From NCBI GenBank assembly GCA_903847315.1, contig CAINDG010000034.1, positions 1-36,966 of the forward strand: a stretch of 36,966 nucleotides of DNA, given 5' to 3'. The notes beneath the pieces are model-generated. The model worked only from the letters and a program-made list of their open reading frames with translations, had not been told where the DNA came from and ran no database searches. The stretch is from an uncultured Planctomycetota bacterium (GTDB lineage: Bacteria > Planctomycetota > Phycisphaerae > Sedimentisphaerales > UBA12454). The position numbers were made by a program, and so were the translations under genes. Numbering within the stretch: the stretch's first letter is position 1; the number at the start of each line of letters is the position of its first letter. Positions 21,263 to 29,964 of the stretch are shown here, piece after piece.

Positions 21263-22132
21263 ATGTGGCTGGATGCTATTTTTGAGTACCTCAACCGTAT
21301 CGCAACATACAATCCGCTTATAGTCACCATCGAGCTTTTATTGATAGGGCTCGTTGTTTACTGGGCAGTGGATTTTCTCGAAGGCACAAGGGGCGAACGA
21401 TTGTTTAGAGGAATTATTATTCTGCTGCTCGCGGGGTCGATGATTCTTAAACTGCTGATAGGGCGATTTGAATTCGAGAGGCTTCAGTATCTATACGGCA
21501 GTTTTCTTATTCTCGTGCTGATTATCGCTGTGGCGGCATTCCAGCCGGAAATAAGAAGAATGCTTATCAGAATAGGCCAGGCAGGCAGTTTCGGCAGTTC
21601 ATCACACCAACAACTCGCACAAACCGTCGAAGAAATCATAAGCGCAGTTACTAATCTTTCCGAAAAAAAGGTTGGGGCCATTATTATCCTCGAAAGACAG
21701 GTGGCGCTGGGCGAATTTACGGAAACAGGGGTAAGAATCGACGCCAAGGTAAAATCGGCACTGCTTGAGACCATATTTCATCCGGGTTCGGCGCTGCATG
21801 ACCTTGCGATAATAATACACGGGGACAGAATCGCAGCGGCGAGGGTCCAACTGCCCCTGGCAGAAGTCGGAGCCGTAAAAGGTTCGCTCGGCTCCCGGCA
21901 CAGAGCGGCAGTAGGCATAACCACCGGCAGCGATGCGTTCGCCATAGTGGTAAGCGAAGAGACGGGAATTGTAAGCATAGCCGAAGACGGCCAACTCGAC
22001 CGGCATATAACCGAAAACGACCTGCGAAAAAGACTCACAAAGATAATCGTCGATACCGGTCCGCTAACGGCTAAACTGCGGAAAAAAGCGGAAGAGAAAA
22101 AAGATACCGATTCTACAGGTCAAGGAATATAA
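21263..22132 (+). CDS. cdaA: Diadenylate cyclase, CdaA type
   Basis: 289 aa. Three N-terminal transmembrane helices (to about residue 95), linker 'AAFQPEIRRMLIRIG', then the DAC domain: 'GAIIILERQVALGEFTETG', 'SALHDLAIII', 'GSRHRAAVGI', 'VVSEETG'. Makes cyclic di-AMP from two ATP at the membrane. The RHR motif (212-214) is intact, but the usual DGA is D180-L181-A182. Gly to Leu in the active-site motif is unusual and could change activity. Followed 3 nt later by a CdaR-like gene, the standard cdaA-cdaR order. Confidence 0.93.
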   Translation: MWLDAIFEYLNRIATYNPLIVTIELLLIGLVVYWAVDFLEGTRGERLFRGIIILLLAGSMILKLLIGRFEFERLQYLYGSFLILVLIIAVAAFQPEIRRMLIRIGQAGSFGSSSHQQLAQTVEEIISAVTNLSEKKVGAIIILERQVALGEFTETGVRIDAKVKSALLETIFHPGSALHDLAIIIHGDRIAAARVQLPLAEVGAVKGSLGSRHRAAVGITTGSDAFAIVVSEETGIVSIAEDGQLDRHITENDLRKRLTKIIVDTGPLTAKLRKKAEEKKDTDSTGQGI

Positions 22133-22135
22133 GTT

Positions 22136-23149
22136 TTGTTCGCGAGACTGAAAAAAGCAATACTCGTAGTTTTTATAACCTGCCTGATATGGGTCTGGGC
22201 AGATTTGTCTCTGGATAAAGACTTTACCGACCAGACCGTAACGATAATCGCCAGCAAGGGCAATCCGCGGCTATGGGTAACTCTTGAAGGCAAACCTGAC
22301 ATACAAATAAAAGCTGATTTCAGAGGGCCGGCAAAAAAAGTGGGCGAACTAATCAGTAAAATAGACGCCGGCAAAGAAAAACTGGAAATTACATTCGACG
22401 TTGAAAAACAGAATATGGCCGCTGAAGGCGAATACAGCCTGCCGGATGTGCGGAGATTTCTTGCTGAAAGCGAAAAGATTCAAGAATACGGTCTGGCCGC
22501 CAAAGCGGCAAGGCCGGACAAACTGCAAAAAATAAAAGTGGTCGCACTTAAGGAAAAAACTCTGCCGGTTAAATGCGTGGATGAAACGGACGCGGAAATA
22601 ACCGCAGCGAAAATGACGCCTGATATCATTGTAACTCTCGCGCCGGAACAGGTAACAGAAGCAAGGGTAAAGCTGGTTTCGGCCGCTGAAAAGAAACAGG
22701 CCCGCGGCGGAGCAATCGACAAAAAACCTTATATCGAACTTGCCAAAGGCGAAGTGAGATATGCCGATACGTCGGTTAAAATTGAATTACCGACGACCGG
22801 CGAAGATATGAAACAATATACAATTCGCGGCACACTCGGATATATATTCAGCGCAAATCTTATCGGCGGATATAAAGTAGAATTCATTAAACGGCCTGAA
22901 ATCGGCAGTATTACAATAACCGCAACCGATGAAGCAAGGGTAGCGTACGAGGGAAAGGGATTTGAGGTACTGCTTGAAATTCAGGATGACGATGTAGGCA
23001 AGCCTGAAGTAACACGGCAGATAATTTATAATTTTCCGGCACAATACGTCCGTGAGGATAAAATCCGCTTAAAGGGGGAACCCGCTGAGGCAAAGTTCAA
23101 ACTCGTTCCTATAACTGACCAGAACCAGCCGGCGGCCGCGACACCATAA
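22136..23149 (+). CDS. cdaR: YbbR-domain protein, CdaR-like regulator of CdaA
   Basis: 337 aa from TTG 22136 with AAGGA upstream. One N-terminal transmembrane helix (AILVVFITCLIWVWADLSL), then extracytoplasmic YbbR-like beta domains rich in Val/Lys ('VTIIASKGNPRLWV', 'TLPVKCVDETDAEI'). The pairing with cdaA is conserved widely; CdaR binds and modulates the cyclase. It lacks a long C-terminal extension. Convergent with der, 3 nt apart, with no room for separate terminators. Confidence 0.85.
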   Translation: MFARLKKAILVVFITCLIWVWADLSLDKDFTDQTVTIIASKGNPRLWVTLEGKPDIQIKADFRGPAKKVGELISKIDAGKEKLEITFDVEKQNMAAEGEYSLPDVRRFLAESEKIQEYGLAAKAARPDKLQKIKVVALKEKTLPVKCVDETDAEITAAKMTPDIIVTLAPEQVTEARVKLVSAAEKKQARGGAIDKKPYIELAKGEVRYADTSVKIELPTTGEDMKQYTIRGTLGYIFSANLIGGYKVEFIKRPEIGSITITATDEARVAYEGKGFEVLLEIQDDDVGKPEVTRQIIYNFPAQYVREDKIRLKGEPAEAKFKLVPITDQNQPAAATP

Positions 23150-23152
23150 GCA

Positions 23153-24505
23153 CTAAAACTGCTTTTTAGAACTTCCCCGGTACGACTCTCTTTTTTTTGG
23201 GCGAACAAGTAATCTTATCGGCACTTCAGCAAAACCAAGATTATCGCGAAGTCTGCCGACAAGAAAACGTTTGTAGTTTTCATCGAAAAGTTCCGCCCTG
23301 TTGACAAATAAAATTATCGTAATCGGTTTTATGGCGACCTGTGTCGCATAGTATATTTTCGGCAGATGAGCGACTCTTATTTTTCCACCCAAACGCTCTT
23401 CGCTTATCTGCTCAATCGCCCTGTTCAATCGCGGCGTGGAAACTTTTGTTGTCGCCTGCTTGTAAAGCTCGGTGGCTAAATCGAGAACCGACTGAACATT
23501 TTTGCCTTCGGTAGCGGTAATAAAAGCTATCGGGGCGTAACTTAACTGCGGCAGCATTTTGCCGAGATATTTGACGTAATCGTCCGTCGAGGCCTTGCCT
23601 TTCGCTAAATCCCATTTGTTTACAACGATGATACAGGCTTTGTATTCTTCGGCAATGAGGGCGGTAAGTTTCTTGTCAACCTGCGAAATCGGCTCGGCGG
23701 CATCTACCAAAAGCAGTACGACGTCCGCCCTGCCGACGGATCTTGTCGCTCTTACATAGCCATAAAATTCAATGCTATTGGCGAGACTGCTTTTTTTTCG
23801 CAGGCCTGCCGTGTCAATTACGATGAAAGTTTTGCCGTCCTTTTCAAACCGGACGTCCACAGCATCGCGGGTTGTGCCGGGAATCTCGCTTACTATTACG
23901 CGGTCGGAGCCTGCGATTGCATTCGTGAGGGTGCTCTTGCCGGCGTTGCGTTTGCCGACAATGGCAAGTCGCATCTCCACGTTTTTCGGTTTCTCATTGA
24001 TATGGTCTTTGAGCAGTTCGACTATTTTTTCGACGAGGAGCTGTTTGTTCATATTGTTTGTCGCTGAAATACAAAGTGCGTGACCGAAACCGAGCTTTGC
24101 AAAATCGGCGGCGGCGGGAAACATTTTCGCTTCATCGGCCTTGTTCGCTACCAAAATAATGTTCTCCAAGTCGTTCTTCCGCAACAAACGGGCAATTTCC
24201 TCGTCCAGCGATGTCAGGCCGTCACGAACATCAACGACAAAAAGAACAAGGTCGGCCAAGCTGATGGCCTGCCTTATCTGGTTTTCAATGTGTTCTTTGA
24301 GCTCGTCGGAATCGACAATGCCGTAGCCGCCGGTGTCTATAAGCTCGAAATAACGGTCATTGTACTCAATAACCGTGCTTACGCGGTCCCGAGTTACACC
24401 CGCTGTCGGCTCGACAATGCTTATCATTTCGCCCGCTATAGCGTTAAAAAGCGAGCTTTTGCCCACGTTTGGGCGACCGATTATTGCAACAACAGGTAGT
24501 GCCAT
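23153..24505 (-). CDS. der: Ribosome-assembly GTPase Der (EngA)
   Basis: 450 aa. Two tandem GTPase domains: G1 'GRPNVGKSSLFN' with G3 'DTGGYG' and G4 'NKAD', then 'GKRNAGKSTLTN' with 'DTAGLRKKS' and 'NKWD'. A C-terminal KH-like domain follows, ending in a basic tail. Essential for 50S subunit maturation. The start is ATG 24505, with no clear Shine-Dalgarno. Confidence 0.97.
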   Translation of the reverse strand: MALPVVAIIGRPNVGKSSLFNAIAGEMISIVEPTAGVTRDRVSTVIEYNDRYFELIDTGGYGIVDSDELKEHIENQIRQAISLADLVLFVVDVRDGLTSLDEEIARLLRKNDLENIILVANKADEAKMFPAAADFAKLGFGHALCISATNNMNKQLLVEKIVELLKDHINEKPKNVEMRLAIVGKRNAGKSTLTNAIAGSDRVIVSEIPGTTRDAVDVRFEKDGKTFIVIDTAGLRKKSSLANSIEFYGYVRATRSVGRADVVLLLVDAAEPISQVDKKLTALIAEEYKACIIVVNKWDLAKGKASTDDYVKYLGKMLPQLSYAPIAFITATEGKNVQSVLDLATELYKQATTKVSTPRLNRAIEQISEERLGGKIRVAHLPKIYYATQVAIKPITIILFVNRAELFDENYKRFLVGRLRDNLGFAEVPIRLLVRPKKRESYRGSSKKQF

Positions 24506-24683
24506 AAATTAAAATCCGAAATTCTAAATACGAAACAAATACGTTGCGGGATTATAACAGAAATGCGAACTTATTGAAATAACTATTGGCTGAGCTTTTT
24601 AGCGAGTGGTCTTTGGTACCATAAGCGGCATTTGTTGACTATTTTGTATTAACTGATTTATTTTTAACGATGGGGCATCTGAA

Positions 24684-25445
24684 TCAATCCTGCTTCCAGC
24701 GAAGAGTTGGAAAATCTTTAGTTAGGACGAATTTAACGTGGCCATCGGCAAATAAGATAACGCAGCCATCGCCCTGATGATTATCCGCATTTAACATTTC
24801 TGGTCCGCCGGCGGGATTTACGCCGGGCTTTGTCTCAAAGAGTAACACTGTATCGGGATAAACTTTTGAAGCATTTTTGCCTGCAAGATTAATGTTAAAG
24901 GCATAACTTGATTTGCCTTCTTCTTTATCGCCAGCGGGACAACGGAATTGTTCCGGAATGACATCGCAATCTTTAATAAGCACATTACACCAATTATCTG
25001 CCGATGGATAGGCATCGTTATGGTCGCTGGTATAAAGAACTATTGCTTTGCCAAGGCCGGATAAATTGGTCGAACACATTATCCTTTGAGCCAACTGTCT
25101 TGTTCTGCCCAGAGCCGGCATTAATATCGCCAGCATTATCGGTAAAATGAAAAAGGTATAAACAACCGGAACGGTTATTCCCGCTACGGCAAAGCCGATG
25201 CCTTTTAATCGGCCGCTGCTTTTGCTGATTTTGACCAAGCCGACAATTCCGCAAATCAGGGCAGGCAGAGCCGTAATCATAAAAGTAAATAAACCTATAA
25301 TTGCAAGAACAAACGACCATATTGCCAAGGCGCTTGTTTTGACGGCGGATTGTGACACATCAGAGGAGGCAGGTAAAGGCTGATTACATGAAGAACAAAC
25401 CCCGGCGTTTTCAGAATTTTGCGTTCCACATTTTGGACAGTACAT
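24684..25445 (-). CDS. Zinc-ribbon/DUF4190 membrane protein with planctomycete H-X9-DG tail
   Basis: 253 aa; AAGGAGA precedes the ATG. Residues 1-22 form a zinc ribbon ('MYCPKCGTQN...CSSC'). Two hydrophobic segments follow ('LAIWSFVLAIIGLFTFMITA' and 'GFAVAGITVPVVYTFFILP'), as in DUF4190. Then a pilin/pseudopilin-like segment 'LMPALGRTRQLAQRIMCSTN' and the C-terminal 'FADGHVKF' motif, typical of the large planctomycete DUF1559/H-X9-DG group. Combines a ribbon with a pseudopilin-like domain. Function unknown. Confidence 0.8.
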   Translation of the reverse strand: MYCPKCGTQNSENAGVCSSCNQPLPASSDVSQSAVKTSALAIWSFVLAIIGLFTFMITALPALICGIVGLVKISKSSGRLKGIGFAVAGITVPVVYTFFILPIMLAILMPALGRTRQLAQRIMCSTNLSGLGKAIVLYTSDHNDAYPSADNWCNVLIKDCDVIPEQFRCPAGDKEEGKSSYAFNINLAGKNASKVYPDTVLLFETKPGVNPAGGPEMLNADNHQGDGCVILFADGHVKFVLTKDFPTLRWKQD

Positions 25446-25555
25446 AATATTCTCCTTCTATATTATATAAAATCGCGGAAATATTTATCAGGCGCTGCCA
25501 CAGAGAAAACGAAGGGGCAGGTAATAAGCCTGCCCCGTTTATTTGTCTTTGCGGA

Positions 25556-25765
25556 TTATTTTACCTGTGCGTTAGCGTCTTTTACGAGTGTTTCTGTTTC
25601 CTTGACGGTCTGTTTCTTTACGGTCTCAGTGGTTGTTTTGCCATCCTTTACGGACTGCTTAGTACTTACGGTATTCTTGGTTTTGGTCTCCGTGTTTGTG
25701 TTTTTGCAGCCAAATGAGAAAAGCAGGGCGATAACGAATGCGATTGTCAGAATTTTTTTCAACAT
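25556..25765 (-). CDS. Small Thr/Lys-rich lipoprotein
   Basis: 69 aa. Signal peptide 'ILTIAFVIALLFSFGC' with lipidation Cys at residue 20, then a short repetitive tail made of TKTK/VKDG/TETV-type residues. AGGAGA lies 7 nt before the ATG. No family recognised; probably an envelope lipoprotein. Confidence 0.75.
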   Translation of the reverse strand: MLKKILTIAFVIALLFSFGCKNTNTETKTKNTVSTKQSVKDGKTTTETVKKQTVKETETLVKDANAQVK

Positions 25766-25883
25766 TTCAAATTCTCCTTAAAAATGTTCCTGTTTATTTG
25801 TTTGGTTCGTTTCCACGTTTTCCATATTATTGTTCATATCAGGTCGAATATGTCAATACAAAATTAGGCTTTCAATCGAATAT

Positions 25884-25899
25884 TGTACCAGCAGGTACA
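25884..25899. promoter_or_regulatory. Palindrome upstream of the DUF1015 gene
   Basis: TGTACC-AGCA-GGTACA, a perfect 6-bp inverted repeat, in the 287-bp gap (25766-26052) between the divergent lipoprotein and DUF1015 genes. Looks like an operator; the regulator is unknown. I see nothing else in this gap. Confidence 0.4.
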
Positions 25900-26052
25900 T
25901 ATTTTGCAATGTTATTGTGACGTTCAAGAAGAAATGTTTTTTTTATTTCAATTTTATTATTCATCTATTGAAATATAAAACCAATTCTGATAAATTCTGT
26001 ATTCCGCTTTTGCGTGATATTTACAGATAGTTTTTCAGGATTAACAAGATAT

Positions 26053-27351
26053 ATGGAAATAAAGGCGTTTAAAGCATATCGTTTCAATCCCGATGTTGTC
26101 GGTGACAACGGCAAGTGCATTGCACCACCATACGATGTAATCAATCCGACACAGCAGAAAAAACTCTACGAGCAGAATCAATACAACATAATCAGGGTTA
26201 TCCTGGGCAAACAGGAACCGACAGATAACGGCAAAAAAAATCAGTACAGCCGGGCTGCGGAATACCTGAAGGACTGGCTGAATAAAAACGCACTGAAACA
26301 GGACGACAAAGAAGCGGTTTACGCTTATGTTCAGAGTTTCCAAGTAGCGGGAAAAGAATATAGCCGCAGCGGTTTTATCGCACTGGGAAAACTGGCTCAG
26401 TTCGGCTCGGGCGTTCAGCCTCACGAAAAAACGCTCGACGGCCCAAAGGCGGACAGGCTCAAACTTACGCAGGCGACGGCGGCTCAATTCGAACTGGTAT
26501 TTATGCTCTATGACGACCCGCAGCAGGTCGCTGACAAAATTATCGCAAAGGCGGCAGCCGGCAAAAAAGCAGTTATTGAATTTACAGATGACGACGGGGT
26601 GCAGCATAAATTGTTTTCCATCGACTCTCCGCAAGATGTAGCCCTGATTGTAAAAATGATGGCTCAAAAAGAAGGGTTGATTGCAGACGGTCATCACCGC
26701 TACGAAACCGCGCTGAATTATTACGCCCTGACAAAAAATCCGGCGGCACAATGGCTGATGATAGCGTTTGTCAATATGCACAACGAAGGATTGGTGGTTC
26801 TGCCGACTCACAGGCTGGTTGGAAACCTGGCAAGCTTCAACATCGATGAGCTGATAAAAAAATTACAGACGAATTTTAAAGTAACTGAGTTTGAATTCAA
26901 AGAAGCGAAAGAAAAAGCACAATCCTTAATGCAGAAAAGAATGGATAAAGCTTTTTTGCAAGGAGAAAACGCTTTTGGGATTTATGACGGCAAAAGTTTT
27001 TATTTTATCTTATTAAAGAATAAGGATGCTTTGAAGTCTCTGGCTATGAGCGATGCATCGAAATCGCTTGATGTGATTGTTTTGCATAAACTTATTCTTG
27101 ATGGAATTCTCGGCATTGGAGACGCACAGCTTGCGGGCGAGGCCAATATCGAGTACATTAAGGATATAGGCGAAGCGGTCGATGAGGCCATAGCGAAGGT
27201 GGACAGCGGCGAGAAACAGATTTTGTTTTTTGTGAATCCGACAAAAGTCGAGCAGGTAAAAGCAGTGGCGGCGGCGAATGAAAAAATGCCGCAGAAATCA
27301 ACGTTCTTCTATCCGAAAATATTTTCGGGTTTAACGATAAATAAATTGTAA
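26053..27351 (+). CDS. DUF1015 family protein
   Basis: 432 aa from ATG 26053; upstream in-frame starts add residues foreign to the family. 'CIAPPYDVINPTQQKKLY' and 'ADGHHRYETALNYY' are the conserved DUF1015 motifs. Cytosolic, of unknown activity. It precedes the class V aminotransferase by 46 nt, and this pairing with serine-type aminotransferase genes is common, suggesting a role in amino acid metabolism (inference). Confidence 0.88.
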   Translation: MEIKAFKAYRFNPDVVGDNGKCIAPPYDVINPTQQKKLYEQNQYNIIRVILGKQEPTDNGKKNQYSRAAEYLKDWLNKNALKQDDKEAVYAYVQSFQVAGKEYSRSGFIALGKLAQFGSGVQPHEKTLDGPKADRLKLTQATAAQFELVFMLYDDPQQVADKIIAKAAAGKKAVIEFTDDDGVQHKLFSIDSPQDVALIVKMMAQKEGLIADGHHRYETALNYYALTKNPAAQWLMIAFVNMHNEGLVVLPTHRLVGNLASFNIDELIKKLQTNFKVTEFEFKEAKEKAQSLMQKRMDKAFLQGENAFGIYDGKSFYFILLKNKDALKSLAMSDASKSLDVIVLHKLILDGILGIGDAQLAGEANIEYIKDIGEAVDEAIAKVDSGEKQILFFVNPTKVEQVKAVAAANEKMPQKSTFFYPKIFSGLTINKL

Positions 27352-27397
27352 GTTGTATTCAGTATAAATTCGTGGCTAATTTTTTGGAGGTAATAAA

Positions 27398-28486
27398 ATG
27401 GTAGACTGGAAAAATCCGCCGAGGCTGTTTATACCCGGGCCTGTGCATGTCCTACCCGACGTATTGCAGCAATTAAGCAGATATACTCTCGGCCACAGGG
27501 GCAAAGAGTATGCACAACTGCACAAAGAAACAGTGGATATGCTGAAGAAAATTCTGTTCACCGAACAGCATGTCTTTTTGAGTACATCGTCCGCATCCGG
27601 CATCTGGGAAGGCAGTGTCCGTAACTGCGTTGACCACAACGAGACAGTACTTGCTACGATGTGCGGCGCGTTCAGCGATAAATGGGCGTCTGTCGCAAGA
27701 AGCTGCGGCAGAAACGTCGAAGAATTAAAGGTTGAATGGGGCCAGCCGACGACGGCGGATATGATAGACAAGAAACTTGCCGGCGGAAAATATGCCGCGA
27801 TAACACTGATGTACAACGAGACCAGTACAGGTCTTACAAATCCGGTTTATGAAATCTCCGAGATGATGAAAAAGAAATATCCGGATGTGCTGGTATTCGT
27901 CGATGCGGTAAGCGCAATGGTCGGCCTGCCAATGCATTTCGACCAGCTCGGCTGGGATGTAGCGTTTGCGTCTGTGCAAAAGGCATTCGCGATTCCGCCG
28001 GGAATGGCGGTTTTCGCTGTAAGCAAACGAGCAATGGAAAAAAGCAAAAAGGTCACCGGCCGCGGCTACTATTTCGATTTCCAGGAATTCGCAAAGAGCG
28101 CGGAAAAAGACCAGACACCGACCACCCCTTCTATTCCGCATATTATGGCATTGAATTATCAGTGTCATAAGTTTGTTAAAGAAGGTATGGAAAATGTCTG
28201 GCAGAGACATAAGGAAATGGGCGATTACGTTAGAGGCTGGGCAAAACAAAAATTTGGACTGTTCTGCGAAGAAAAATACGCATCAAATACACTGACGACA
28301 ATCAAAAACACAAAAGGTATAGTCGTCGGCGATGTTATTAAGGCTGTTCAGGCTAAGCATAACACGGTATTCGGCAACGGCTACGGCAAGTTGAAAGATT
28401 TGACGTTCAGAATCGCGCATATGGGCGATATTACTCTGAAAGACGTAAAGGAAGTTACCCAGTGGATTGACGACGAAGTAAAGTAG
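27398..28486 (+). CDS. Class V aminotransferase (serine/alanine-glyoxylate type)
   Basis: 362 aa; GGAGG lies 7 nt before the ATG. PLP enzyme fold type I: 'RLFIPGPVHVLPDV' at the start, 'FLSTSSASGIWEG' phosphate loop, D169 in 'VFVDAVSAM' and PLP Lys195 in 'ASVQKAF'. Resembles archaeal-type phosphoserine and serine-glyoxylate aminotransferases. Probably makes phosphoserine or transaminates serine/alanine; the substrate is not fixed by sequence. Ends at a strong terminator. Confidence 0.9.
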   Translation: MVDWKNPPRLFIPGPVHVLPDVLQQLSRYTLGHRGKEYAQLHKETVDMLKKILFTEQHVFLSTSSASGIWEGSVRNCVDHNETVLATMCGAFSDKWASVARSCGRNVEELKVEWGQPTTADMIDKKLAGGKYAAITLMYNETSTGLTNPVYEISEMMKKKYPDVLVFVDAVSAMVGLPMHFDQLGWDVAFASVQKAFAIPPGMAVFAVSKRAMEKSKKVTGRGYYFDFQEFAKSAEKDQTPTTPSIPHIMALNYQCHKFVKEGMENVWQRHKEMGDYVRGWAKQKFGLFCEEKYASNTLTTIKNTKGIVVGDVIKAVQAKHNTVFGNGYGKLKDLTFRIAHMGDITLKDVKEVTQWIDDEVK

Positions 28487-28510
28487 GTCCCCTGCTTCTG
28501 TAAAAACCCA

Positions 28511-28538
28511 AAAGGCCGGCCAAAACCGGCCTTTTTTT
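28511..28538. terminator. Strong, bidirectional terminator
   Basis: AAAGGCCGG / CCGGCCTTT stem with a short CAAAA-type loop and seven T's (28532-28538), placed between the convergent aminotransferase and response-regulator genes. The A-rich left flank lets it serve both strands. Confidence 0.85.
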
Positions 28539-28575
28539 GTGTTCGTGTGCCGAACAGGATTATAAACGTCCCTTA

Positions 28576-29073
28576 TTAAATTCCAGGGACAGATATGAAT
28601 TTTTTGATAGTATGGGCGCTAAGTTCACGCTTTGGGAACTTTTCAGCCAACCTCTTGCTTAGATAGACCTTGCCCTGGAGCACTTGTCTTATCGCAATTA
28701 CAATTTTTTCAGACAGCTCATCCTTAAGAATATATCCGCTTGCACCTGCCTCAAAAGCCTGTTTGACATATTGAGGGTTATCACTCATAGAAAATATCAG
28801 CACAATCAGATTTGGATACAGCGCTTTTATCTTTTTGGTAACCTGAACACCTGTCTCGTTTTTAAGCAACATATCTACAAGAGCCAAATCAATTCGCTGT
28901 TTTTTTACAGCTTTTACGGCTTCTGCAATATTGCCGGCCTTGGCACTGACCACAAGGTCCGCTTCAAGATTAATAAGCTGTGCCACTCCATCACGTACGA
29001 TTGGAATGTCATCAACAACCAGAATTATGGTTGTTTTTACTATAGTATTCGTGTTGTTTTTCTTTTCACTCAC
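28576..29073 (-). CDS. Response regulator receiver without output domain
   Basis: 165 aa from GTG 29073. NarL-type receiver: acidic pair in 'VVDDIPIVRDG', phospho-Asp67 ('LALVDML') and Lys117 ('YILKDE'). It is closely related to the full regulator encoded upstream at 29271-29960 (same positions for Asp67 and Lys117) but ends about 35 residues after the receiver, with no helix-turn-helix remnant in the DNA beyond. Probably a single-domain partner or phosphate sink for the same kinase. Confidence 0.87.
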   Translation of the reverse strand: MSEKKNNTNTIVKTTIILVVDDIPIVRDGVAQLINLEADLVVSAKAGNIAEAVKAVKKQRIDLALVDMLLKNETGVQVTKKIKALYPNLIVLIFSMSDNPQYVKQAFEAGASGYILKDELSEKIVIAIRQVLQGKVYLSKRLAEKFPKRELSAHTIKKFISVPGI

Positions 29074-29270
29074 AATATATTTGCCTGCAACTTTCCTAAT
29101 AACCCGCAGAAAAGCAAATTTACCTGAAGGCGTTTCATAGAATCTAATAATAACATAAGTTCAATCTGTGTGTAAATCAGGGGTATATCTGTTTTTTTTG
29201 TCGGTGAAAGTACTTACATCTGTGTAACCGAAGCGTTCTGTTGTCTGAAGGACTATGATTCAGGATACAA

Positions 29271-29960
29271 TTACTCTCTGTCCTGACTCTTTGCCCATCT
29301 TATTGAATACTTGAGGAGTTCAGAGGCGTTGACAAGGTCTAATTTTTCTTTAAGGCGTGTGCGGTAAGTCTCGATTGTTTTTATGCTCAGATGGAGCTGC
29401 TCGGCTATCTGGGATGCCTTTAAACCCTCGCCAATCAGGCGAAAAACTTCGAATTCACGGTCGCTGAGGCTCTCTATTGGTGTTTTGGTTGTACCAGCCT
29501 TGTCTCCGGCAATTTTGTGGAGGAACTTCTTTAAAATTGCGTCGCTAACATATATCTCGCCGGTTAAAACCATACGAATCGCCTTGATAATATTTTCAGA
29601 GACCTTATCTTTCATCAGATAGGCTTTTGCGCCAGCTAAAAGGGCTCGCTCGGCATATAGGGATTCATCATGAACTGAAAGAATAATGACAGGCAATTTT
29701 GGATATCTTGCCTTGATATTCTTTGTCAGTTCAATGCCATCGGAACTCTTTAATGATATATCTGTAACAACGACATCAGGCTTTAATTCAGCAACGGCTT
29801 TTAGAGCTGTATAAGCATCCCCAGCCTGGCCGCATACATTCAGGTCTGGTTCGTGATTGATAATAGTGACAAGGCCATCCCTTATTACAGGATGGTCATC
29901 AACTATAAGAACCTGTGTTTTCTTTTCATTAGCTTTATCTTGTTTTTTCTTTAAAGCCAT
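29271..29960 (-). CDS. LuxR/NarL-family response regulator
   Basis: 229 aa from ATG 29960, 4 nt after the kinase stop; GTG 29984, overlapping the kinase end, is an alternative. Receiver: 'VLIVDDHPVIRDG', phospho-Asp67 ('VTDISL'), Lys117 ('YLMKDK'). C-terminal LuxR helix-turn-helix: 'LSDREFEVFRLIGEGLKASQ', 'LHLSIKTIETYRTRLKEKL'. Activated by phosphorylation to bind DNA. Forms a two-component pair with the kinase. Confidence 0.94.
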   Translation of the reverse strand: MALKKKQDKANEKKTQVLIVDDHPVIRDGLVTIINHEPDLNVCGQAGDAYTALKAVAELKPDVVVTDISLKSSDGIELTKNIKARYPKLPVIILSVHDESLYAERALLAGAKAYLMKDKVSENIIKAIRMVLTGEIYVSDAILKKFLHKIAGDKAGTTKTPIESLSDREFEVFRLIGEGLKASQIAEQLHLSIKTIETYRTRLKEKLDLVNASELLKYSIRWAKSQDRE

Positions 29961-29964
29961 ACGA

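Noticed and set aside
26041-26811. Long minus-strand frame (256 aa) inside the DUF1015 gene
   Set aside because: Antisense to a clear family gene, with a Cys/Phe-rich composition typical of shadow frames.
27725-28249. Minus-strand frame (174 aa) inside the aminotransferase gene
   Set aside because: Antisense to a gene with intact PLP motifs; no ribosome site.
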